This document shows positions 56,610 through 64,000 of a DNA stretch of 64,000 nt, piece by piece. The DNA lies in the NCBI GenBank assembly GCA_946122785.1, contig CAMGYJ010000004.1:20544150-20608149 (forward strand), in the 5' to 3' direction. The position numbers were made by a program, and so were the translations under genes. The number at the start of each line of letters is the position of its first letter. Within the stretch, counting starts at the first letter, position 1. A model generated the notes under the pieces. It did not search any database. It had not been told where the DNA came from and was given only the letters and a program-made list of their open reading frames with translations. The stretch comes from Linum tenue (lineage: Eukaryota > Streptophyta > Magnoliopsida > Malpighiales > Linaceae).

Positions 56610-57380
56610 TTAGTCATTATCATCAGATATTACTTCACGTTTTCTTTTTAACTTGTTTCCTCCGCCATGAGCAACATCATCATCTCCATTAGTGACACAT
56701 TTATCTGCATTATCAATTGCCTCATCCTTCTTCTCTTGCATTTCATTAATTTCTTCCCTGTTTTCCTGCATTTTATTGATCACTAAAATTTAATGATAAA
56801 ATATTTACAAATACAAATCATCTTTTTCATTGGAGTTGAATTTACCTCAAAGTTATGGACAATATTCAGGATTTGTTTTATTTTTCCATAATTGGCACTA
56901 TTAGTTAGACATTGAGCTCTAGGTCCGTGAATGCCAAAGGGACCATAAAACATAAAATTTGTAAATGCTTTATAACATTCAGAATTTGCTACCGGATGTG
57001 GAATTTCAGCAGATATTATTGAATCTATTTTTAAAAGACCATATAATTAATATATTTAAGGATCATATAATTTATCTTCCGTAGCTACAAAAACTAATAA
57101 ATGAGCATGATGTAGACTGCAATTTTGAAATTAAATTGTCATTGCATCGATAATGAAAAAAAATGTCAATAATAATATAAATTGGAAAATAATAATTAAC
57201 AAACAAACATGAATTAAGGATTCATACCTTGGTGTTAATGTTGTCAAAGCTTTGTTTGTTTGTTGTTAATCCAATCCAAATGTTCAGTCTCAACCAATGC
57301 GTATGCAATAAGAACATATCGTTGGAACAACTTTACACATAATAACAATGAGCTTGATTCTTGCATTCTTGTTTGCAGTT
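56610..57380 (-). pseudogene. Helitron helicase-like remnant
   Basis: Three pieces in order on the minus strand. At about 57380-57260: KLFQRYVLIAYALVE. At about 57010-56846: IISAEIPHPVANSECYKAF, followed by a GTAAAT donor. At 56765-56610: an acidic/basic C-terminal exon ending KRKREVISDDND and a stop. The first two match the FQQY..DAYA and ISAEIPD blocks of the Helitron N-terminal domain. Heavily decayed, no rolling-circle or helicase motor motifs seen. Confidence 0.6.
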
Positions 57381-57887
57381 TATAACTGTAAAAACCACAT
57401 TAGATCATATTCTTCTCATTGAGTCCATCTGCATCCTTAGAGCTAGAATATGAAATATTTGGGTTTCATTCATCCTCACCATGTGGGAATAATTTGAGAT
57501 ATTGCACAGTCATTAAACTTGGATGATATATATGGCAAAGGCTAGCCTACGTCACACATTCACACTTATTACATGTACTTTGATATATTTTGATGAATCA
57601 AAACCGTCAGTTACTATTTTTTAGATTAAATGAATTTTATGGTTTGGTTTAGAGTATTGGGGACTTGGTTCTCTCATTAGAGGTTAGGGTATAATATCAT
57701 GCCCCAAACTCCGATTAATTCTTGGTTTGAATAGTAAATATATATGACAAAGGCTAGCGTACGCCTAAGTACGCTATACACTTGCGTTCACACTTGTTAT
57801 GTTTTGATATATTTCAATACATCAGAATCGTCGGTTATTATTTTTTAGTTTAAATGAAATTTATGGTTCGGGTTAGAGAATTGGGGA
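57381..57887. mobile_element. MITE family 2-like fragments
   Basis: Two half-elements at about 57530-57780 and 57770-57890. They share GGCAAAGGCTAGC(C/G)TACG starts and a TTTTTTAGWTTAAATGAA block, and include CCCCAAACTCCGATTAATTC as in 26720-26745. Confidence 0.5.
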
Positions 57888-58054
57888 AGAAAAAAATATA
57901 ATCTGTTTTGGAGTTTATTGTCAGTGTCGTAAATGTAGATTTGGAAAAATTTAGGTTTGTTCCTTTCCATAGGAATTAAGCTATTTATTTGATGATATAC
58001 TGGAGCCCCAATCGAAAAAAGTAAAGTAGTACCCGGCCGGGTTAGGGTGTTACA
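57888..58054 (+). repeat. 5'-truncated LTR of a gypsy-like element
   Basis: Ends GGGTTAGGGTGTTACA, followed four bases later by a tRNA-iMet-type primer site. The beginning of the LTR was not found and is probably lost at the MITE fragments. Confidence 0.55.
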
Positions 58055-60665
58055 TTTTGGTATCAGAGCCTGTCTTCCTCTGTTTCTTGGTCTCCAAGGA
58101 ATACTGGAATATTGGTCTCAGTTTTAAAGGCTTTTGTTTTAAAGGAAAGGAAAACGAGTCAAGGATCTTCTTTTAAGAGTTTATAGAATCTCCAGTCTAC
58201 TCTAATCATATTAAGGTGAATAACTATGACAGCACGACACGAAGGGATGGTAGCCGGGGTGCGATTGTTTAAGAATAGGCTAGGACGCGATTTAGTTAGC
58301 ATGTCATGGTTTGTCAAATGAGAGATTTAGGCATATGGTGATCGCCAGTAAGAAAGAAAGGATGAAAGAAATGTGACCAACCCAAGTAGAATCTCAAAGG
58401 CTCTCAAGACCAAGTATCTCATCGACATGATGGATAGTAGTTTTTCAATTAGTTAACCAACTACTCGGGCGTTAGCAAACAGATCATCATCATCAACCTA
58501 GAGAAGGAAGGAGGAACATTGCAAAGGTCTGTGGAGGTAGAATCAAATGTGCGAGGACTTCAACTCCAAACACCAGCAAAGAGGTGCCAATTGAAAGGGA
58601 ATACCTCAAGGATTTGGAAGGAGTTTAGATAGTAGTACGAGGATTTTACTACTAGGGAACAAGTGGATGATCTAATAAGCTAAGACAAACAAAGGGGAGA
58701 AATATGAATCTCCAAAGGAAGAGGAACAATCACCAGATGCCAGTAGCTATGATACTAGGATGATGTTAGGGTCTTTGGTCCTAAAGCAGTGGAAAGTGGG
58801 CAACGGGTCAAGAAACGAAGAGGTACCCCGAGAAGTCCCTCAGCTAGTTTTTGGGGTCGATGGCTCAATGCCATTACCACACAGTGACAAGGAGTAGAAG
58901 AATGTTTAGACTTTAAGAAATGCTAGGGTAGTATAAAGGAAGCAAAGGAGGAAATAAGTAGGCTACATGGGGTATGAAAGGACGTCAAGAAGTTAAAAGG
59001 TCAAGGCGGAGAGGAGTCATGGTCATTTACATAATGACGATAAAGGAACCCTTGTAGATAAACTACGTCACTCGCGAAGAGGGTACATGACCTGGGCAAT
59101 TAGGCCGGTAGCAAGCCTTTATAAGGAACAAGACAAGAGTCAAGATGATCGAGGTAGAGGACGAGCTTGGATCAAGAATAATGTGCTTGTTAACAATGCC
59201 AAGCTAGAAATAGGATGGATTGGTATATGAGAGACTCTACAAACTACCTAGATCATGAAAGGTCCGGAGGTCGTTGGGACCGTTGAAAGGAGAATGCAAT
59301 AGTTCGTGATGATCTGTTATGGGATTGTTCTATCCTAAATGGAGGGAACACCTAGCCACCTAGGGTACATGAGGGTTGACAGAAGGAGGAACCTCTGTAA
59401 TAAGTTGGAACTAGAGGGCTAAGAGCTGGAGTCTCGGAAACAGCTTAGGAGTAAGTCATTAAGCCAACCGAGTATAGACAAGTAAGTGGAACATTTAGTA
59501 AATGTTCTAGTGAATGGCATAGGATTCAAGGAAGCACATGGAAGTTCCGATGAAGGATTGAGAATATGTGTAGGTGACTCGGGTTCAAGAAAATGCATAG
59601 TGGAGTATGAAGGGAAAAACATTACCAAGAAGGAGGAAATCATTAAGTTACCTTACCCAAGGTGCCTCACTCTGAGTGGGAGCGGCATAGTAAGGTGTCA
59701 TCCAGAGGAAGCGGCTAGTTAAGGATAAGTAAGACACGCTCAGTTAAGCTACTAAGAAGGCAGACTATGAGATTAAGGCCATATGCAGGCTTCAATCGAG
59801 ACATATGACATGAATGAGGTATGTTAAAGCCTACCAGGGAAATCCTCTATTGGAAGCTTTGATCCAAATAATAACGAGAAGATACTCAACGGAGTTTGGT
59901 GAACAAATATAGTACAAAAACCTCAACAGAAGGGTAGTGAAAGTAAAGACGCAAGGAGAACACCATAGGACGTTATAGAAAATATTTCGTCGACTGGGCA
60001 ATGCTTGCATAAAGAAAAATAGTTAGGAAGAGTCACGAGTAATGAAGTGAGAGGGATATAAGTTTAGGGAACCTGTTAGAATACCCCAAAGTGAAACCAA
60101 GGTTGCCTATGTTGGTGAAATGTGTCAATCTCTTGGGTAAAACTCTATTGGACGGGTAAACCGCATGAGGAATTTCAACTAGGGTCTAAGAGTAGCAGAA
60201 TGGATAGTACAAGAACATAAAATTCAAGCAGCGATAAGTAAGTGCTAAGTTAGGTGCCAGGAGTGAACGAGTAAGCCAGAGAGAATGCCATGATTCTTGA
60301 AAGGAATCATAAAGGTGATCGCAATCTAGAGAAAGATGCAAAGGATGCCTCTAATGCATACAGGAGGTAAAAGCTGTAATATGAGGTTTCAGAATTAAGC
60401 AAGAAGTAACGATGAGATGACCACTCAGTTTATGGTTAAAGGATAAGGCGAAGCATCAAGGAAGAAAGTAAGAGATACAACGTTAGGAGGTACAACGTCC
60501 TAGGTCACCTATGAGGTCAACCCCAGACGAGAGTTACGTTAAAAGAGTTTTACCACCTTATTAGATAGAGGATAAGCCGCCGTCAGTGAACTTGGGGTTG
60601 GAGAGGGGCATTAACTTCTCATGTACTGAACAATGGATAGTTATCGTTCCTATATATGTACAAGG
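58055..60665 (+). mobile_element. Decayed internal region of the gypsy-like element
   Basis: No reading frame longer than about 80 codons, and I recognise no gag or pol motif; stops are frequent in all frames. The stretch reaches the inserted 60666-63418 element and resumes at 63424. It is either a non-coding derivative or a very old copy. Confidence 0.45.
58058..58069 (+). other. Primer binding site (tRNA-iMet type)
   Basis: TGGTATCAGAGC, the common plant primer site complementary to initiator tRNA-Met. Confidence 0.8.
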
Positions 60666-61056
60666 TGTTAGAAACACGTTTTCTAAGGAAAACGAGTTTC
60701 TATATTATCATTATTATTAGGTTTTATTAAATATGGTTAGTAGTCCTTTAATAGAATTAGGTTTATTATTAGGGTTTTCTAGAATTCCCTATAAATATGT
60801 ACCTTACTTATTCATTCGGTATCAATGAGAAGCATATTAAGAAAACCCCTAAACCCTATTCTCTCCCAAATCCTCTCAATTTCTTTTCTTTCCCTAATCT
60901 GGTCGCCGGTCATTCTTTCCCGTTCTTTCCCAAATTCTACCTCTTAATCCCAAATTCTCTTCTCAAATCCCTAAATCCTCAATTCTGTTCTATAAACCCT
61001 AAATTCTCAATCTCTAGATCCGATCTAGAAACCCGTTAGAAACTTTGTTTCTAACA
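60666..61056 (+). repeat. 5' LTR of the young element
   Basis: TGTTAGAAAC...GTTTCTAACA ends; CCCTATAAATATGTACC promoter-like box at 60789-60805. Confidence 0.92.
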
Positions 61057-61058
61057 TT

Positions 61059-61070
61059 TGGTATCAGAGC
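61059..61070 (+). other. Primer binding site (tRNA-iMet type)
   Basis: TGGTATCAGAGC two bases after the LTR end. Confidence 0.85.
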
Positions 61071-61131
61071 CCGGTTCGAGAATTGAGTTCACCACAACTC
61101 TCAACCGGGGACGATTTCTACAACTGCTGCG

Positions 61132-62964
61132 ATGATGAGCTCTTCAAAGCTCTCGAACCTGTCGTGGGCAGAGCTACATGACCAGGCTCGCCGCATCGGA
61201 CGCCGTTGGCGCTCCGAAGAGTCGTCGACCGTGCAAGCAGAGACGGTGACCCTAGAAACCCTGTCATGGGCAGAGCTGCGTGACCAGGCCCGCCGCATCG
61301 GACGTCGTTGGCTGCCCGAAGAGTCGGCGACCGCGAAGGCAGAGGCGGTGGTTCACGCCGACACCATCGAACAACTCGACCCACCCACCGCACCTGCAGC
61401 ACCGACCACTGTCCTTGACGCCTCAAGGGGAGTCGAGCAGCTATCCGGGAAGAACAACAACCAGGGGATGGGAATGACCGCTGCATCTTCTTTATTTGGG
61501 TCGAAATCACCGGAGACTAGAGCTGTCAGTACGCCACCGTGGCCACCACCATCAACCGACGACCTCTTGCGGGCTTCAATAGAGCCCATATCGTTGGCCA
61601 TCGCTAGAGCAGTGCCGCAATCCACGACGGCTTCCTTGGCGGCGAGGCCGCGGGGATCGCTGTCGGAAGCGAGAGAGGAAGCGACGGATTGGGCGTCGTT
61701 CTTGACCGCCGAGGTACCTGTGGAGAAGAAAAAGAGAACCGCCATGGGGATGAATTCGGGGGCGGAGCCCGGAGCCAGAGTCGGCAGCGAACGCGACGCG
61801 AAGGTGCCGAGGTTTCAAATCGCTCGCGGAACGCGGCGATTGGCGGCAGGGTCCGTCGCGATGTCGAACGACGGAGCGATGATGATGAGTTGTGGAGGAA
61901 GCAACTTGACGACAAGGGAATTTGAGATTTGTTCGTCGAGGTTCAGTGTCAGGCTCCATTGCCGTCGGAAAGAAGAGGCGAGAGAGGAGAGCAGCATCGG
62001 AATGAATCGACTTGGCGGGGCAAGGAAGGAGATCCCTCGCTCGTCGCCAGGAATGAAGGAGGAAGGTGACGGAGCGATTCATCGATCGCCAGCGGAGAGA
62101 GAGGCGACGTGGAAGAAGAAGTCTGGCTGGGCTACTTCGGGATCAGCTTTCGGTCGGCGGGGGAACTCCTCGCCTATTAACGAAGAAGCGAGGCAGAAGG
62201 GCGGCGGCGGGGTTCTTCCGTTCGTCAACCCTAGCCAGGGGGTCGCCCAGTCGGGCCGAGCAGGTTGGGCCGAATCTTCGGACGGGCCAGGAAGCATGGA
62301 ACCCGAGAAAAAAGGGCAAAGCAACTTGGGTCAGAGGTCGACATTTGTCGGGCTCGTTTCGAGCCTAATCGGTCAACAACCCGAGTTGTTGATTAAGCTT
62401 AAGCGGGCCGATTCAAGGTCAGATTATGGGCCGAAAGCCAACCCAAGTTTGGGTTACAAGCTGGCTAGTGGAATGAAGGCTGCTGGTCTGAAGTGGGAGG
62501 TGAATTGGACTTCTCATGGGCCAATTCTTTGGCCCACTCTGGACCCAGCAGATCAACTTAGAAGACATAAGTTTAGAGTGAAGTGGGCCAAAGAAGGGAC
62601 TGGGCCGAAAAGAGCCATCAGATTTCAAGAAACTAATGGGCTGGGTGCTCAAAGAGAGCTTAGGCCCGAAATAGGTTGTTTAGTTGAATCTTTATTATAT
62701 GGTGTGGGCTTGGAAGAAATAGAAGAGGAGTTCATGGGCTTAGAGGATGGGCTCAAAGAAGAAAGACTCTATGATTCTTATATTGTGGAGTTTGAAAAGG
62801 ATGATGGAGGGATATTTGATCATGGTTGCAACTTGCGTCACGTGGATTGGAAAGAGGCCATTGGAGTCGGAGTCGCTGGTGTGGGATTCGTTCAAGTAGT
62901 GGAGCACAATTGGAAGAAAAGAAAGCGCAAGAATGGAGGAGGCAAGATGTGGATTGCACGGTAG
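61132..62964 (+). CDS. Unknown 610-residue protein of an LTR element
   Basis: ATG at 61132, 62 bp after the primer site, open to TAG at 62964. The N-terminus has a duplicated block of about 33-40 residues: LSWAELHDQARRIGRRW near residue 9 and LSWAELRDQARRIGRRW near 45. The middle is Ala/Ser/Pro- and charge-rich, and probably disordered. A Trp-containing part follows at about 440-500 (LKWEVNWTSHGPILWPTLDP, then RHKFRVKWAKEG). The C-terminal third is acidic and ends in a basic cluster WKKRKRKNGG, a possible nuclear signal. No zinc knuckle, protease, polymerase or integrase motif. It occupies the gag-pol position. I do not recognise the protein. The intact length in a non-autonomous element suggests either recent origin or selection. 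Confidence 0.7.
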   Translation: MMSSSKLSNLSWAELHDQARRIGRRWRSEESSTVQAETVTLETLSWAELRDQARRIGRRWLPEESATAKAEAVVHADTIEQLDPPTAPAAPTTVLDASRGVEQLSGKNNNQGMGMTAASSLFGSKSPETRAVSTPPWPPPSTDDLLRASIEPISLAIARAVPQSTTASLAARPRGSLSEAREEATDWASFLTAEVPVEKKKRTAMGMNSGAEPGARVGSERDAKVPRFQIARGTRRLAAGSVAMSNDGAMMMSCGGSNLTTREFEICSSRFSVRLHCRRKEEAREESSIGMNRLGGARKEIPRSSPGMKEEGDGAIHRSPAEREATWKKKSGWATSGSAFGRRGNSSPINEEARQKGGGGVLPFVNPSQGVAQSGRAGWAESSDGPGSMEPEKKGQSNLGQRSTFVGLVSSLIGQQPELLIKLKRADSRSDYGPKANPSLGYKLASGMKAAGLKWEVNWTSHGPILWPTLDPADQLRRHKFRVKWAKEGTGPKRAIRFQETNGLGAQRELRPEIGCLVESLLYGVGLEEIEEEFMGLEDGLKEERLYDSYIVEFEKDDGGIFDHGCNLRHVDWKEAIGVGVAGVGFVQVVEHNWKKRKRKNGGGKMWIAR

Positions 62965-63027
62965 ACTTGAAGAAATGGGTCAAGCTGATCAACCTTGAGG
63001 GCAAGGTTGGTCTCAAGGGGGATGGGA

Positions 63028-63418
63028 TGTTAGAAACACGTTTTCTAAGGAAAACGAGTTTCTATATTATCATTATTATTAGGTTTTATTAAATATGGTT
63101 AGTAGTCCTTTAATAGAATTAGGTTTATTATTAGGGTTTTCTAGAATTCCCTATAAATATGTACCTTACTTATTCATTCGGTATCAATGAGAAGCATATT
63201 AAGAAAACCCCTAAACCCTATTCTCTCCCAAATCCTCTCAATTTCTTTTCTTTCCCTAATCTGGCCGCCGGCCATTCTTTCTCGTTCTTTCCCAAATTCT
63301 ACCTCTTAATCCCAAATTCTCTTCTCAAATCCCTAAATCCTCAATTCTGTTCTATAAACTCTAAATTCTCAATCTCTAGATCCGATCTAGAAACCCGTTA
63401 GAAACTTTGTTTCTAACA
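63028..63418 (+). repeat. 3' LTR of the young element
   Basis: 391 bp, four C/T differences from the 5' copy, located around 63264-63283 and 63360. Confidence 0.92.
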
Positions 63419-63975
63419 CAAGGTGCAGCCGAGGTATTGTGAGGGGTTGAGAAGCCACAACAACATTGAAGTTGCAGGGAATGGAGGGAAGGATTTTAGG
63501 TCATGTCGTATAAGTTAAAGGAAATAAAAAAAAGATCCGCGAAGTGAAAAGGATTGTCACAAGCGAAGCTTAGGGTAATCATAGTGGACAAATTTCGAGG
63601 GCGAAATTTCTATAAGTGGGGAGGAATGTGATACTTCGACTTCGATAGGTTCAACATCAGGTACGGAATCAGTTGGACCAAATAAATTGAGCCGAAATTT
63701 TGTCCCATCACACCCTGGGCTAAGTTGGAAAATTTTGAAAAGGGCAATGAGTCACTCAAACCCATTCGATGCTACCGAGCTAGATGAGAATACCTGTTAT
63801 GGTCAAGAGTACATATAATAACTATAGTAAGCTATTCAAGACAAGGTAAGGGCACGCCATTAAAGTTCATATGGCAAGAGTGAAATCTTGAGCCAAAAAA
63901 GTACGAGAATGAGGAGTATGGAAGGATGAGCCCGATCAAATTTCGAGGACGAAATCTTTATAAGGGTGGAGGAAA
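63419..63975 (+). mobile_element. 3' end of gypsy-like element(s)
   Basis: Two copies of the landmark AATTTCGAGGRCGAAAT followed by TATAAG and a purine tract, at about 63593-63626 and 63938-63975. Each is followed by a TGTRAYA LTR start. The piece from 63627 to about 63845 would be a truncated LTR and the rest internal sequence of a second copy. Confidence 0.55.
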
Positions 63976-64000
63976 TGTAACATCCCGAATTTTATAGGTT
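63976..64000 (+). repeat. Start of a gypsy-type LTR, cut by the window end
   Basis: TGTAACATCCCGAATTTTAT follows the purine tract; TGTAACA(T/C)CCCG is a common start of plant gypsy LTRs. Confidence 0.6.

Larger units (their letters stand above)
60666..63418 (+). mobile_element. Young LTR retroelement with an unknown 610-codon ORF
   Basis: Two 391-bp LTRs (60666-61056 and 63028-63418) differ at only four positions, all C/T. Target duplication CAAGG at 60661-60665 and 63419-63423. A tRNA-iMet primer site follows the 5' LTR and a purine tract (CAAGGGGGATGGGA) precedes the 3' LTR. No protease, RT, RNase H or integrase, so it must be mobilised in trans. The LTRs are copia-like and related to the solo LTR in the CRM-gene intron. 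Confidence 0.92.

Noticed and set aside
59419..59722. Overlapping 74- and 78-codon ORFs in the gypsy-like internal region
   Set aside because: Both strands open over the same short stretch, no known motif, surrounded by stops.
61118..62082. Minus-strand ORFs opposite the 610-codon ORF
   Set aside because: Shorter, compositionally biased complements of the long plus-strand frame, which has the start near the primer site.
1..64000. tRNA genes
   Set aside because: No cloverleaf with A and B boxes was seen; the TGGTATCAGAGC and TGGCGCCG matches are retroelement primer sites.

Overview
This is nuclear DNA of a flowering plant, very probably a eudicot. The evidence is GT-AG introns, four recognisable plant genes, and dense nesting of plant transposon families. 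I cannot name the species. The host genes are a VQ-motif protein (2.1-2.8 kb, minus), a synaptotagmin-like SMP/C2 lipid-transfer protein of the SYTF/NTMC2T3 type (40.1-44.8 kb, plus, 14 exons), a three-CRM-domain plastid splicing factor of the EMB1865 type (46.0-50.5 kb, plus, 9 exons) and a CstF64-like protein of the ESP1 type (52.7-55.9 kb, minus, 7 exons). All four keep open, correctly spliced frames. From memory, Arabidopsis VQ20, SYTF and EMB1865 are near neighbours on chromosome 3, so the first three look like a conserved block in which about 37 kb of transposons separates the VQ gene from SYTF.

Layout. 0-3 kb: a possible gene 3' end, then the VQ gene. 4-5.2 kb: MITEs (miniature inverted-repeat elements) packed end to end, each bounded by TA microsatellites. 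5.4-22.7 kb: a four-layer nest. A MULE (Mutator-like element) was entered by an Athila-like LTR element A (6307-22229, duplication GGAGG). A then received a second Athila-like element B (9306-16583, duplication GCTTT) and a Pack-MULE carrying the first three exons of a kinesin-13 gene (17971-19668, duplication TAGAAAGAA). 23.5-26.1 kb: a small hAT element, another MITE, and a second Pack-MULE with fragments of a serine carboxypeptidase-like gene and a Clp-type ATPase gene. 26.3-30.3 kb: more TA-flanked elements, including a 3 kb inverted-repeat element that holds a solo LTR. 30.7-38.6 kb: a CACTA remnant and a 5'-truncated, decayed Ty3/gypsy Tat element with an antisense accessory ORF. 38.9-52.3 kb: the SYTF and EMB1865 genes with hAT elements upstream of both, a solo LTR in an EMB1865 intron and a MULE just downstream. 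52.7-55.9 kb: the ESP1-like gene, whose second intron holds a plastid 23S rRNA fragment and a perfect 74-bp tandem duplication. 56.6-64 kb: Helitron and gypsy remnants, and a young LTR element (60666-63418, duplication CAAGG) with an uninterrupted 610-codon ORF that I do not recognise.

The host genes are not an operon. What joins them is shared ancestry of the block and a common exposure to transposon insertion in leaders, introns and 3' flanks. The best candidates for undescribed biology are the 610-codon LTR-element ORF, the two gene-capturing MULEs, and the family-specific palindrome clusters at the same place in three related LTRs.
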